Assembly: GCF_027359575.1 (NCBI RefSeq)
Contig: NZ_CP114784.1
Span: forward strand, 991,819-1,055,818
DNA from: Prochlorococcus marinus str. MIT 0917
GTDB taxonomy: Bacteria > Cyanobacteriota > Cyanobacteriia > PCC-6307 > Cyanobiaceae
DNA: 64,000 bases
Direction: 5' to 3'
Position 1 is the first letter of the stretch; the number at the start of each line of letters is the position of its first letter. Position numbers and translations under genes: made by a program. The notes under the pieces were generated by a model. The model saw only the letters and a program-made list of their open reading frames with translations. It was not told where the DNA came from and ran no database searches. Below are positions 36,106 to 45,178 of this stretch, piece by piece.

Positions 36106-36426
36106 ATGCCTAATTTAATTCCTGGAGAACTTATTCCCGAAGATGGTTTTATTGAACTCAATAAAGGAAGAGAAGTCACGACTCTAAAAGTCGCTAACAT
36201 TTCTGATCGACCAATTCAAATTGGCTCTCATTATCATTTCTTTGAATCAAATAAAGGTTTAGAATTTGATCGTCAACAATCTCTTGGCAAAAGACTAGAC
36301 ATCCCAGCTGGTACTGCTATTAGATTTGAGCCAGGTGACCAAAGAGAAGTTAGTCTTGTGCCCTATGCAGGAGACCGTAAAGTTTTTGGATTTAATGGAC
36401 TCATAAACGATTCACTTCAAAAATAA
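36106..36426 (+). CDS. ureB: Urease beta subunit
   Basis: This is the 106-residue structural beta subunit of urease, starting at ATG 36106 ([14 protein letters not shown]); an in-frame TTG at 36091 would overlap ureA and is unlikely. Blocks [29 protein letters not shown] and [16 protein letters not shown] are diagnostic. Confidence 0.97.
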   Translation: MPNLIPGELIPEDGFIELNKGREVTTLKVANISDRPIQIGSHYHFFESNKGLEFDRQQSLGKRLDIPAGTAIRFEPGDQREVSLVPYAGDRKVFGFNGLINDSLQK

Positions 36427-36427
36427 A

Positions 36428-38137
36428 ATGTCTTTCAAAATTTCTCGCCAAGCTTATGCAGAGACTTATGGGCCTACCAAAGGAGATCGCATTAGACTTG
36501 CCGATACAGACTTAATCCTTGAAGTCGAAGAGGACCATACTCACTATGGAGACGAAGTAAAATTTGGTGGTGGTAAAGTTATTCGTGATGGAATGGGACA
36601 ATCACAACAAAGTAGAGACAATGGAGTAGTAGATACAGTAATTACAAATGCACTCATTCTGGATTGGTGGGGAATTGTTAAAGCAGATATTGGGATTAAA
36701 GATGGGAAAATTTCAGGCATCGGAAAAGCTGGCAATCCTGATACTCAAGAAGGTGTCAACATTATTTTAGGAGCCAGTACAGAAGCAATCGCAGGAGAAG
36801 GAAACATTCTTACTGCGGGCGCCATTGATAGTCATATTCACTTTATCTGTCCACAACAAATAGAAACTGCTTTAGCTAGTGGGGTTACCACAATGCTCGG
36901 AGGGGGGACAGGTCCAGCAACTGGTACTAATGCAACTACATGTACACCAGGAGCATTTCATATCACAAGAATGTTGCAATCAGCAGAGGGATTTCCTGTT
37001 AATATGGGATTCTTTGGAAAAGGCAATGCAACTAACAAAGCAGCATTAGAGGAACAAGTAAGAGCAGGTGCTTGTGGGTTAAAACTTCATGAAGACTGGG
37101 GAACGACACCAGCATGTATTGATTCTTGCCTAAGTGTTGCAGATCAATTAGATGTACAAGTTTGTATTCATACAGATACCCTAAACGAAGCTGGTTTTGT
37201 TGAAGATACAATTCGTGCAATAAAAGGAAGAACAATTCATACTTTTCATACTGAAGGAGCTGGAGGAGGTCATGCTCCCGACATTATCAAAATTTGTGGG
37301 GAATCTAATGTGATCCCTAGCAGTACAAATCCCACCAGGCCTTTCACTCTAAATACTCTTGAAGAGCATCTAGACATGTTGATGGTTTGTCATCATTTGG
37401 ATCCCAAAATTCCAGAGGATGTTGCATTCGCCGAGTCAAGAATACGTCGTGAAACTATTGCCGCTGAGGATATACTCCACGATTTAGGAGCCTTTTCTAT
37501 TATTGCCAGTGACTCCCAGGCTATGGGTCGAGTTGGGGAGGTAATTAGTAGGACTTTTCAAACTGCTCATAAAATGAAAGTTCAAAGAGGTTCCTTACCA
37601 GAGGATAATAAAAAGAATGACAATCATCGTCTAAAAAGATATATCTCAAAGGTAACTATTAATCCCGCTATAGCTCATGGAATCAGTGGTCATGTTGGGT
37701 CGGTAGAAGTTGGCAAACTAGCAGACTTAGTACTTTGGAAGCCTGGCTTTTTTGGAATTAAACCTGACTTAATAATCAAAGGAGGATCTATTGCATGGGC
37801 TCAAATGGGAGATGCGAATGCCTCCATTCCTACGCCACAACCAGTCCATGGTCGTCCAATGTTTTCTTCCTTTGGAAAGGCAATAAATCCTACATGCCTG
37901 ACTTTCTTAAGCGAGAGTGCGATACAAGCTGGTGTCCCTAAACGACTCAAATTGGAACGCTCTTATGCTCCTGTTAAAGACACAAGGAAAATATCTAAAC
38001 AATCAATGAAACTAAATAATGCAAGACCAAAAATAGAAGTTGACCCTCAAACATACGAAGTATTCGCAGACGGAGAGCTTTTAACCTGTGAACCAGCTGA
38101 ATCACTACCACTTGCTCAAAGATATCTATTGCTTTGA
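36428..38137 (+). CDS. ureC: Urease alpha (catalytic) subunit
   Basis: This is the nickel-containing catalytic subunit that hydrolyses urea to ammonia and carbamate. The 569 residues show the first metal His pair ([11 protein letters not shown]), the carbamylated Lys region ([12 protein letters not shown]), [28 protein letters not shown] and the flap region with the catalytic Cys and His ([10 protein letters not shown]). All key residues seem to be present. It starts one base after the ureB stop and converges on the DUF1830 gene. Confidence 0.98.
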   Translation: MSFKISRQAYAETYGPTKGDRIRLADTDLILEVEEDHTHYGDEVKFGGGKVIRDGMGQSQQSRDNGVVDTVITNALILDWWGIVKADIGIKDGKISGIGKAGNPDTQEGVNIILGASTEAIAGEGNILTAGAIDSHIHFICPQQIETALASGVTTMLGGGTGPATGTNATTCTPGAFHITRMLQSAEGFPVNMGFFGKGNATNKAALEEQVRAGACGLKLHEDWGTTPACIDSCLSVADQLDVQVCIHTDTLNEAGFVEDTIRAIKGRTIHTFHTEGAGGGHAPDIIKICGESNVIPSSTNPTRPFTLNTLEEHLDMLMVCHHLDPKIPEDVAFAESRIRRETIAAEDILHDLGAFSIIASDSQAMGRVGEVISRTFQTAHKMKVQRGSLPEDNKKNDNHRLKRYISKVTINPAIAHGISGHVGSVEVGKLADLVLWKPGFFGIKPDLIIKGGSIAWAQMGDANASIPTPQPVHGRPMFSSFGKAINPTCLTFLSESAIQAGVPKRLKLERSYAPVKDTRKISKQSMKLNNARPKIEVDPQTYEVFADGELLTCEPAESLPLAQRYLLL

Positions 38138-38159
38138 GATAATTTAAATGGTTATCAAA

Positions 38160-38387
38160 CTAAGCTGCAACTTGATTTTCAGTATTAGAGGCGGATACTC
38201 TAAGACGTTGTTCTAAATTCGGTCCATAAGACTCTATTCCCCAAATTTCCAACTGAGAGCCTTCTGGTGCCATAGCCGAAAAAACTTCTTGGGGGAAAAT
38301 AGCTCTTTCTAAAAAAAATCTCTCTGGTCCAATGCATTTTAATATGACCATACTTGAGCTTATGTTTCTATAAGAGAAATCGACCAT
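38160..38387 (-). CDS. DUF1830 protein
   Basis: This 75-residue protein reads FSYRNISSSMVILKCIGPER then FFLERAIFPQEVFSAMAPEG, matching the cyanobacterial DUF1830 family, which is small and has a conserved Y.N.S start and an ERvvFPgE core. The function is unknown. It lies 22 bases from ureC in a convergent arrangement. Confidence 0.8.
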   Translation of the reverse strand: MVDFSYRNISSSMVILKCIGPERFFLERAIFPQEVFSAMAPEGSQLEIWGIESYGPNLEQRLRVSASNTENQVAA

Positions 38388-38543
38388 AACTTACATTTAT
38401 TTGCTGGAATTAAAACAAACAAATAAAAATATATTTGTGATTTTTTATACCAAAAACAAAGCTTAAAATATCAAGGAATTACAAACAGTCCAGAATGGAC
38501 AGTCGACTTAGAGCTGGTTAGCTAGAAAATATTAAAAAATTTT

Positions 38544-38723
38544 ATGATCTCAACAACAACAAAAATACGAGTCCAAAACATACTCAATAGAATAGAAAGT
38601 AATCAACTAGTTACATTAGAAGAGAGAATATTCCTTAACAAACTCTCTAGTGTTTCTGCAGTTGTTTCATTGTGGATTGCTTCTTCTCTAGGGCCAGAAG
38701 CCAGTGCGATAGACAATGATTAG
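38544..38723 (+). CDS. 59-residue small protein, unknown
   Basis: The ORF reads MISTTTKIRVQNILNRIESN then QLVTLEERIFLNKLSSVSAV and VSLWIASSLGPEASAIDND. It is predicted helical with a short hydrophobic C-terminal segment. The reading frame is open on sensible codon use and lies in a region otherwise free of genes. I do not recognise the family. Confidence 0.5.
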   Translation: MISTTTKIRVQNILNRIESNQLVTLEERIFLNKLSSVSAVVSLWIASSLGPEASAIDND

Positions 38724-38940
38724 CTATTAAAATCACATTCAATGATTTTTCAATTGATCGATCAAAGTTCAAAAAATTACTCCCAATTTCATTAGCTTTG
38801 ATTCTTAGATGAATAAGATAGCTAATCATTAAAACCTTAATCTATTAATTCACTGAAAATTAAAAAGATAAATCTGAACACGAAGATGTAGCTTTTAATA
38901 CCTATTATTTTCTAAAAATGTAATTTGCAATACATCAAAT

Positions 38941-38972
38941 TAAATTGTTAATTACGAAAATAAATTGTTAAT
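38941..38972 (+). promoter_or_regulatory. Direct repeats before the second porin
   Basis: TAAATTGTTAAT occurs at 38941-38952 and again at 38961-38972, a 20-base period, ending 18 bases before the porin ATG. Two equally phased copies suggest a regulator-binding site, possibly of an OmpR-type response regulator; the factor is unknown. Confidence 0.4.
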
Positions 38973-38990
38973 AATTTGTGTGAGGACACA

Positions 38991-40001
38991 ATGAAGCTTT
39001 TTCAGCGTTTGCTGGTTGCTCCTGCTGTATTGGGATTAATCGCTCCTGTTGCAGCCAATGCAGATACTGCATTTTCATCAACCACATCTCTTTCTGGTGG
39101 TGCTGTTTTTACTATAGGTTCTGTTTCCGACGGTGGTACAACTGATACGGAAGAAGAGCTCTATATGCAATACGGCTATGGACTTGATGTAACGTCTAGT
39201 TTTACTGGTGAAGACATGCTCTATATGGGTATGGAAACTGGTAATGCTAGTGGTCCATTAGCAAGCATGGATAGCTCAGTCGGCGGCACTGGTGCTATTA
39301 CATTGCATTCTTTATATTATGCTTTCCCTGTTGGCGATCTTTCAGTAACTGCTGGACCTTTACTTGATCAGGATGATGTTGTAGCTGCAACGACTTCTGC
39401 TTATTCAGATGCTTTCAGACTGGGCAGCATGCCTTACTCACTAGCTGGTGGCGAAACTGGTCCTGGAGTTGGTGTTGCTTACTCTGGAGACAACGGCGTA
39501 GTTGCTTCTGTTAGCTTCGTTTCTGTTGGTGGCTCTGATTCAACCGTAGGAATCGGCGCTGATGATGGAGATGATGTTTCTACATTCACTCTTGGTTATG
39601 ACGGAGACGGCTTTGGTGGCGGACTTGTAATCGCAACCAACGACGGCGAAGGCGGGACCTCTGGATACGACACATTTGGTGGAGGTATCTATTACAGCCC
39701 CGAGTCAGTCCCTGCAACAATCAGCGTTGCTTATGACACAACAGATCCAGAAACAGGTGCTGATGCAACTGATTTGTTCGTTGGTGTTGACTACGAAGTT
39801 GGTCCAGGAACATTAAGTGCTGCCTACAATTCAACAGATATTGATGGCAGTGATTCTGAAGATTCAACAGGATTTGAAGTTTCTTACAGCTATGGTCTTA
39901 ATGACTATGTCTCTGTCACAGCTGGATTCTTTACTGTAGAAGACACAAGTAGTGGTGATGACGACACTGGTGTAGTTGCAGAAACTTATTTCAGCTTCTA
40001 A
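38991..40001 (+). CDS. Outer-membrane porin (Som-like), short form
   Basis: This is a 336-residue beta-barrel protein with the signal peptide MKLFQRLLVAPAVLGLIAPV, cut after ANA, nearly the same as in the porin at 14422-15612. The ATG at 38991 has a GAGGA ribosome-binding site; the GTG five codons upstream was rejected. The body has many Gly/Asp/Ser/Thr-rich turns between strands and ends in VAETYFSF with the terminal Phe needed for outer-membrane insertion. There is no SLH domain. A strong terminator follows. Confidence 0.85.
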   Translation: MKLFQRLLVAPAVLGLIAPVAANADTAFSSTTSLSGGAVFTIGSVSDGGTTDTEEELYMQYGYGLDVTSSFTGEDMLYMGMETGNASGPLASMDSSVGGTGAITLHSLYYAFPVGDLSVTAGPLLDQDDVVAATTSAYSDAFRLGSMPYSLAGGETGPGVGVAYSGDNGVVASVSFVSVGGSDSTVGIGADDGDDVSTFTLGYDGDGFGGGLVIATNDGEGGTSGYDTFGGGIYYSPESVPATISVAYDTTDPETGADATDLFVGVDYEVGPGTLSAAYNSTDIDGSDSEDSTGFEVSYSYGLNDYVSVTAGFFTVEDTSSGDDDTGVVAETYFSF

Positions 40002-40020
40002 GCCAAGCCTTAAAAGTTAA

Positions 40021-40052
40021 AAAAGCCTCCTATTTAAATAGGAGGCTTTTTT
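40021..40052 (+). terminator. Rho-independent terminator of the porin gene
   Basis: AAAAGCCTCCTA and TAGGAGGCTTTT form a long perfect stem around TTTAAA, followed by further T residues. It starts 20 bases after the porin stop. Confidence 0.92.
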
Positions 40053-40100
40053 CATTAATAGAAAGATTAATTTCAAAATTTTAAATAAAAGCCATATTAA

Positions 40101-40229
40101 TTAAGTTAATTTATTATTTTTTCGAGAATTATTTGATTTAATTAGTGCTTCATAAGGATCAAGTTGGTCTGATCTAATGAAATCTTCATAAGGATCAGGA
40201 TTACTATTATGATTTTTAGTTTTTCTCAT
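40101..40229 (-). CDS. 42-residue small protein with DPYE repeat
   Basis: The ORF reads MRKTKNHNSNPDPYEDFIRS then DQLDPYEALIKSNNSRKNNK. It has two copies of a DPYE..I(K/R)S motif and is otherwise polar and basic. There is no clear ribosome-binding site. The internal repeat argues mildly that it is a real gene. Confidence 0.4.
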   Translation of the reverse strand: MRKTKNHNSNPDPYEDFIRSDQLDPYEALIKSNNSRKNNKLT

Positions 40230-40269
40230 TTCTTTTTCATAAATAAATAATTATTTTTTATTGTCTTTT

Positions 40270-40446
40270 TCATGCCGCAATATCAGAGTTCAATCCCATA
40301 TCACGAATACCTTTAAACCATCTCATTTGATGAGTAATACGATGACCATTTGGGTACAAGTAATTAAGATTTTCAGACGAAAAAGCCTTTTCCTTTCTAT
40401 TAACTATTTCTTGATAATTATCAGCACTAACTTGATTTAATTCCAT
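40270..40446 (-). CDS. 58-residue small protein, unknown
   Basis: The ORF reads MELNQVSADNYQEIVNRKEK then AFSSENLNYLYPNGHRITHQ and MRWFKGIRDMGLNSDIAA. Its composition is that of a normal soluble protein with several aromatic and His residues. I do not recognise the family. It lies between two terminators in a small-ORF region. Confidence 0.55.
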   Translation of the reverse strand: MELNQVSADNYQEIVNRKEKAFSSENLNYLYPNGHRITHQMRWFKGIRDMGLNSDIAA

Positions 40447-40584
40447 AATAGATAAAATGTATAAACTATTTAAAACATCTGTTCCATCAAATGATGTTCA
40501 TCATGAACAAAATTGTGATTCCAAAACGAATTAATCAAAGTAAAAGATTAACTCCATAATTTTTTTAGAAATTAATTATAAATT

Positions 40585-40615
40585 AAAAAAGGCAGCTTAT
40601 TCAGCTGCCTTTTTT
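40585..40615 (-). terminator. Bidirectional terminator
   Basis: GGCAGCT (40591-40597) and AGCTGCC (40603-40609) pair around TATTC, flanked by AAAAAA on the left and TTTTTT on the right, so it can act in both directions. It lies 25 bases after the 90-residue minus-strand gene. Confidence 0.9.
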
Positions 40616-40639
40616 AAAAAATTCAATTTTATTTGGAGT

Positions 40640-40912
40640 TTAAAAATATTTAAAAGGGAAGAATATTTTATCAGGACCGGCAAGCATAACTGAAGCAGCA
40701 ATAAGAGCAGTAACTACTTGAACACCAATAAATTGTTTTTGAAGGTACTTATATGAGCCTGTTTCAGAAAGCTCAACTGATGGTTCATTCTCAGGTAAGC
40801 CATAATAATAAATTTGAGAAATCTGAAAAAAGATCACTAAACCAGCAATTGCAGCTAAAGGATTAAATCCACCAAATGTGATTGTAGAAAAAGGGATTGT
40901 TGAGTAAAGCAT
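40640..40912 (-). CDS. Small membrane protein, unknown
   Basis: This 90-residue protein has two hydrophobic segments (NPLAAIAGLVIFFQISQIYY and VVTALIAASVMLAG) separated by an acidic loop. I do not recognise the family. A strong terminator follows and a gene for an RRM protein lies upstream on the same strand. Confidence 0.6.
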   Translation of the reverse strand: MLYSTIPFSTITFGGFNPLAAIAGLVIFFQISQIYYYGLPENEPSVELSETGSYKYLQKQFIGVQVVTALIAASVMLAGPDKIFFPFKYF

Positions 40913-40940
40913 TAAAAAGCATCGCTCTTAACTTCTAATC

Positions 40941-40972
40941 ATTACAGCATTAATTTGAGAAAATGCTGTAAT
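40941..40972. repeat. 11-bp inverted repeat between the RRM and membrane protein genes
   Basis: ATTACAGCATT (40941-40951) and AATGCTGTAAT (40962-40972) are perfectly complementary around a 10-base loop. It lies 23 bases after the RRM gene stop on the minus strand. No T run follows, so it may be a weak terminator or an operator. Confidence 0.6.
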
Positions 40973-40995
40973 CGCTAATAGACTGAAATCTAAAA

Positions 40996-41244
40996 CTAGT
41001 TATTTTTAGGTCTAGCTTTTGTAACCCTGATAGCTCTTCCCATCCATTCAACATCTTGAAGATCATCGATTGCCTTTTGTTCTTGCACATCATCGCCCAT
41101 ATCAACAAAAGCGAAACCTCTTTTCCTTCCAGTTTCCCTTTCTAATGGGAGCTTACAATTAGTAACTTCCCCATAGCTGCTAAAAACACCAACAATATCT
41201 TCAACCTCAGCATCAAAGGAGAGATTCCCTATGTAAATAGTCAT
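40996..41244 (-). CDS. RRM-type RNA-binding protein
   Basis: This is an 82-residue single RNA-recognition motif protein of the cyanobacterial Rbp type. RNP2 is IYIGNL and RNP1 is KRGFAFVDM. It lacks the glycine-rich tail found in longer Rbp proteins, ending in ARPKNN. Such proteins bind mRNA and are often cold-regulated. It is divergent from rpsU. Confidence 0.9.
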   Translation of the reverse strand: MTIYIGNLSFDAEVEDIVGVFSSYGEVTNCKLPLERETGRKRGFAFVDMGDDVQEQKAIDDLQDVEWMGRAIRVTKARPKNN

Positions 41245-41440
41245 TGGATAACGGACTTATGAAGTAAGAATGAATGGTCCGAAAAGGGAAAAACCTCAAT
41301 GAATTGACTAATGAGCAAAACCTGAAGAAAGCTATTTGGATAATTCAGGATATATTCTAGATCTTTTTCACCCAAAAAGGACAAAACAAAAATTTGCTTT
41401 ATCGTCCTGTAAAATTATCCAATAATAATTTTTTATCTTT

Positions 41441-41617
41441 TTGACTCAAGTAACTGTTGGAGAAAACGAAGGCATTGAATCAGCACTTCGCCGTTTTAAG
41501 CGTCAAGTTTCCAAAGCCGGCATCTTTGGAGAGTTAAAGCGCCTACGTCATCATGAAACGCCTGTCGAAAAATACAAGCGTAAATTACAACAAAGACGCA
41601 GAAGCAGAAGAAGATAA
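41441..41617 (+). CDS. rpsU: 30S ribosomal protein S21
   Basis: This is small-subunit protein S21, 58 residues, starting at a TTG ([20 protein letters not shown]). The basic body [19 protein letters not shown] and the Arg-rich C-terminus RRRSRRR are typical. Pairing of rpsU with an rbp gene is common in cyanobacteria. It is easily missed because it is short and has a TTG start. Confidence 0.93.
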   Translation: MTQVTVGENEGIESALRRFKRQVSKAGIFGELKRLRHHETPVEKYKRKLQQRRRSRRR

Positions 41618-41672
41618 ACAAACCTCAACAATTAGTTAAAACTAAAATTCTAAGGCTCTTTATCTTCATCAA

Positions 41673-41897
41673 ATGGAAAGAGAAAACTGTTGGGTTTGGT
41701 TTAAAGATTCACTAAAAGAAGGGGGCACATGGAAAGGAGGTTTTACTTACAAAAAAGATGAGAAACCAGGTGTTCTGATTCAAAATCCCTCTTACATACA
41801 ATGTCGTGTTCCGGATTGGCGTATAACCACTACTGAGCCCTTAGATAAATACAAAGGGCCAGTAATACCTGAAAAAGCTGTTTGGAAAATTTTATAA
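41673..41897 (+). CDS. Small conserved-looking protein, unknown
   Basis: This 74-residue protein is rich in Trp, Lys and Pro (MERENCWVWFKDSLKEGGTW then KGGFTYKKDEKPGVLIQNPS). It looks like a small all-beta domain and has no signal peptide. It starts 55 bases after rpsU. I do not recognise the family. Confidence 0.6.
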   Translation: MERENCWVWFKDSLKEGGTWKGGFTYKKDEKPGVLIQNPSYIQCRVPDWRITTTEPLDKYKGPVIPEKAVWKIL

Positions 41898-41943
41898 AGA
41901 TAATCAGCTTTCTTGAATAATTTTTACTTTTTTAAAAAAATTT

Positions 41944-42456
41944 CTAACTAGCATTAATAAGAGGAGCTAAATACTTAACCACAGCCGGAGTTATTAATAA
42001 AACTGCTATTAATCTAAATGCATGAATTGCTGCAACTGCCGCTCCAACTCCAAGCTCTGCACCAACCAGGCTCATACCAAGAGTTCCCCCAGGTGCAGAT
42101 CCTAGCACTGCTATTAAAGGATCAATTCCAAAGATACGTACTACTAGAAATCCAACAACTAAACCAGTAAAAATTAAAGTAATTGTAATCAGGATAGCTG
42201 GCCTCCAAAGAGTTTGTAACTCTGTAAGAGTATCCTTATTAATACCCGTACCTATAACAGTCCCTACACCAATACCAAGTAAAGTTTTGGTGCCCATCGG
42301 CCATTGGGCAGGTTCAAATTGACCACTTACGCTTAAGCATCCTGCTGCCAAAATCGAGCCAAGAAGAGGAGCCGCAGGAATGCCGCTTAGCAGCATCAAA
42401 CTTCCTAGAGCAGCCCCACTGAGAATGTATATGATCAAAGTAATTGAAGGATTCAT
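41944..42456 (-). CDS. AbrB-family (COG3180) membrane protein, single-domain form
   Basis: This 170-residue integral membrane protein has glycine-rich helices (GAALGSLMLLSGIPAAPLLG, LGIGVGTVIGTGI, LGSAPGGTLGMSLVGAELG). The APGG motif is typical of the AbrB/COG3180 putative transporter family. Full-length relatives are about 350 residues with two repeats; this protein contains one unit and would have to dimerise. The start is taken at ATG 42454-42456, with another ATG two codons upstream. Confidence 0.8.
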   Translation of the reverse strand: MNPSITLIIYILSGAALGSLMLLSGIPAAPLLGSILAAGCLSVSGQFEPAQWPMGTKTLLGIGVGTVIGTGINKDTLTELQTLWRPAILITITLIFTGLVVGFLVVRIFGIDPLIAVLGSAPGGTLGMSLVGAELGVGAAVAAIHAFRLIAVLLITPAVVKYLAPLINAS

Positions 42457-42462
42457 GATCAA

Positions 42463-42747
42463 AGCATCAAATCTATATCGTTAGTCTGATCTATTTTTTG
42501 CTTTTAAACCAATTGATCAAGATCAATTGGTTTAAAAGCCTCTAAAAAACTTTGCCTTTAAATTAAATCATTAAATTAATTCTTTCAAAAGACATGAAAG
42601 AATAAGCTGCAACTAAGTTTTGACTATATTCGGGATGGAATTTAATATTCTTCCTTTTAACTATTAATCTAATTTTCAATCAAAAAGGTCAACAAATTGT
42701 TAGTGTTTATCTCTACATAATTATTTTTGTTTTCAATAGATGTCCTG
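42463..42747. other. Intergenic region with two perfect inverted repeats
   Basis: No ORF of note is seen in these 285 bases. They hold a 19-bp inverted repeat (42500-42539) and a 9-bp one (42579-42603: ATTCTTTCA/TGAAAGAAT). Two structured elements within about 100 bases could belong to an untranslated RNA or to the promoters of the divergent flanking genes. Confidence 0.5.
42500..42539. repeat. Perfect 19-bp inverted repeat
   Basis: GCTTTTAAACCAATTGATC (42500-42518) and GATCAATTGGTTTAAAAGC (42521-42539) are exact reverse complements separated by AA. Short T and A runs flank it. No target duplication or transposase is visible. It may be a bidirectional RNA hairpin. Confidence 0.92.
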
Positions 42748-44361
42748 ATGAAAGCAACTTTGACTTCTGAATTAAAACTTCTTGGACCTAAATCGGAGGT
42801 TAAGATATTGTATGTCAGACTGCCTTGTAATCCTATTTTCCCAATTGGACCAATTTATTTAGCAGATCATGTTCATAAATGCTTTCCAGAGATTCAACAA
42901 TTAATTTTAGATTTAGCTTCATTACCCATATTAGATGTAGAAAGAATACTAATAAATAACATAAAAAGTTTTAAACCTACTCTATTAGTTTTTTCATGGA
43001 GAGATATACAAATTTACGCTCCTGTAGATGGACGAGGAGGTAATCCATTACAAAATTCATTTGAAGTTTTTTATGCTCGCAATCCTATAAAAAAAATTCG
43101 TGGTGCTTTAGGAGGTTTTCAACTATTAAAAAGTCATTATGGAGAAATATGGAGAAACCAAAGATTAATTAGAAATGGATTAAAATATGCAAAAAAATAT
43201 AAGCCAAATGTCAACCTAATATTGGGTGGAGGTGCAGTTAGTGTTTTTTATAATCAATTAAAAAAATCTCTTCCTAAAGGTACTATTATCTCATTAGGAG
43301 AAGGAGAGCTCTTAATAGAGAAATTAATAAGATATGAATCGATTGCAGATGAGAGATGTTTTATTGTAGGTGAGTCTCCTAGAGAAAAGTTGATTCATGA
43401 GAAACCAAATAATCTAATTAAAACTGCATGTGATTATGACTATATCCAATCTATCTGGCCCGAATTCAAATGGTATCTAGAAGGTGGCGACTTTTATATT
43501 GGAGTTCAAACTAAAAGAGGTTGTCCTCATAACTGTTGTTATTGTATTTACACTGTTATCGAAGGTAAAAAAGTAAGAATTAATCCAGTAAGTGAAGTAG
43601 TTAAAGAAATTAAATCACTGTATGAGCTTGGTGTTCGTGGCTTTTGGTTTACAGACGCTCAATTCATACCCTCTAGAGGACACATTCAAAATGCTAAAGA
43701 TATTCTTCAAGCTATCCATGAAGAAGGGTTACATGATATTCATTGGGCAGCATACATACGAGCTGACAATTTAGATGCAGAATTAGCTGAATTAATGGTT
43801 AGAACAGGCATGAGCTATTTCGAAATTGGAATAACTTCTGGATCCCAAGAGCTTGTTAGAAAGATGAGAATGGGATACAACTTAAAAACCGTTCTGAAAA
43901 ATTGCGAACTTTTAGCAAAAGCAGGATTTAAATCACAGGTTTCAGTAAATTACTCATTTAATGTTATTGACGAGCGTCCAGAAACAATAAGACAAACAGT
44001 TGCTTACCATAGAGAATTAGAGAAGATTTTCGGAGCTGATATTGTTGAGCCCTCTATATTCTTTATAGGACTTCAACCTCACACTTTATTGGAAGAGTAT
44101 GGGATGAAAAAAGGTTTATTAAAACCTGGTTATAACCCTATGAGTTTAATGCCTTGGACTGCAAGGAAACTACTCTGGAATCCAGAGCCTATGGGCAAAG
44201 AATTTGGAAGAATTTGTTTAGAAGCCTTCGATACAAATCCAAACGATTTCGGTAGAACAGTTATGCACTTATTAGAAAGAGATTATGGAGTTTCATCTTT
44301 AAACGAAGCATTAACTGTAGAAGCTAAAAATCGTCCAGTTCTTGCAAAAACCCTTCGTTGA
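42748..44361 (+). CDS. B12-binding-like / radical SAM enzyme
   Basis: This 537-residue protein begins with a cobalamin-binding-type Rossmann domain (KILYVRLPCNPIFPIGPIYL and following), then a radical SAM domain with the cluster motif C259xxxC263xxC266 in RGCPHNCCYCIY. It has the family blocks GVRGFWFTDAQFIPS and YFEIGITSGSQELVRKMRMG. Such proteins include BchE-like cyclases and methyltransferases; the substrate is unknown. I start it at ATG 42748; a TTG seven codons upstream is less likely. Its last 79 bases overlap the convergent CPBP protease gene. Confidence 0.85.
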   Translation: MKATLTSELKLLGPKSEVKILYVRLPCNPIFPIGPIYLADHVHKCFPEIQQLILDLASLPILDVERILINNIKSFKPTLLVFSWRDIQIYAPVDGRGGNPLQNSFEVFYARNPIKKIRGALGGFQLLKSHYGEIWRNQRLIRNGLKYAKKYKPNVNLILGGGAVSVFYNQLKKSLPKGTIISLGEGELLIEKLIRYESIADERCFIVGESPREKLIHEKPNNLIKTACDYDYIQSIWPEFKWYLEGGDFYIGVQTKRGCPHNCCYCIYTVIEGKKVRINPVSEVVKEIKSLYELGVRGFWFTDAQFIPSRGHIQNAKDILQAIHEEGLHDIHWAAYIRADNLDAELAELMVRTGMSYFEIGITSGSQELVRKMRMGYNLKTVLKNCELLAKAGFKSQVSVNYSFNVIDERPETIRQTVAYHRELEKIFGADIVEPSIFFIGLQPHTLLEEYGMKKGLLKPGYNPMSLMPWTARKLLWNPEPMGKEFGRICLEAFDTNPNDFGRTVMHLLERDYGVSSLNEALTVEAKNRPVLAKTLR

Positions 44362-45146
44362 AAAAATATCGTAATCAATAAAATTAAGATGCCAATAACG
44401 CTACCAATTGGATTTACCATGTTTTGACTTGGTCCTAGTAAAAAATAAGGAGTATGAATAGAAAAAACAAGCATTCCTGAATCAAATAGATACCAAATAC
44501 CAACCAATCCACCATGCAAACCTATACAACCTAATAATGAACCTCTATCAATAGTTCGTCTCAAAGTTAAAACTAATCCAAAAAGAAATAGACCAATTAA
44601 GAAAGGAATTAAAGCTAGTAAACCAATGTCAGATCTATAATGGGCAAGGCTAAAAATTATAGATTGAACAATTACCCCTCTTCTCAAGCCAAGCAAAAGT
44701 ACCATTTCCTCCATTAACCACCCTCGAAAAACTATCTCTTCAGCAAAAACAATGCCCACTATCAAAAATATTGCATTTAATAAGTCAGCAAATGTGACAT
44801 AGCCAAATCCATCAACCCAGCCGCATAATAAAAAGAACACAACCAGAATAAATAGAAGAAAAACTGAAAATATAAATCCACTACAAAATATTTTTAATGC
44901 TGTATATTTATTTTTAAAATCTAATCCTAATAATTCCCATAGATTATTAGTTTTCCATCTAATTCTACCCCAACTTGGTAGGATACTTAAAAAAAATATG
45001 AATGTTATTATGGTACCTATAATACTTAAATCACTGGAACTAATATCTCTATTAAATAAGTAAGATAAATGACTAATAAGCCATCCAGCAGGATACAAAA
45101 AGAAAAAAAGCGTAGCCGATGGTAGCCATTGCATCTTTTGAAGCAA
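44283..45146 (-). CDS. CPBP (CAAX-type) intramembrane protease
   Basis: This 287-residue membrane protein has about eight hydrophobic segments and the ABI/CPBP motifs EEIVFRGW, FSLAHYRS and GLHGGLVGIWY, which supply the Glu and His residues of the metalloprotease site. Cyanobacterial members are poorly studied. Its 3' end overlaps the radical SAM gene by 79 bases on the opposite strand, which is long for a compact genome and worth checking. Confidence 0.85.
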   Translation of the reverse strand: MLQKMQWLPSATLFFFLYPAGWLISHLSYLFNRDISSSDLSIIGTIITFIFFLSILPSWGRIRWKTNNLWELLGLDFKNKYTALKIFCSGFIFSVFLLFILVVFFLLCGWVDGFGYVTFADLLNAIFLIVGIVFAEEIVFRGWLMEEMVLLLGLRRGVIVQSIIFSLAHYRSDIGLLALIPFLIGLFLFGLVLTLRRTIDRGSLLGCIGLHGGLVGIWYLFDSGMLVFSIHTPYFLLGPSQNMVNPIGSVIGILILLITIFFQRRVFARTGRFLASTVNASFKDETP

Positions 45147-45178
45147 CCATCTATTCCAAAAAGTGTTAATTGATAATT

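Noticed and set aside
42500-42539. Miniature transposable element
   Set aside because: The inverted repeat is nearly gapless, with no internal sequence, no target-site duplication and no second copy seen in the window.
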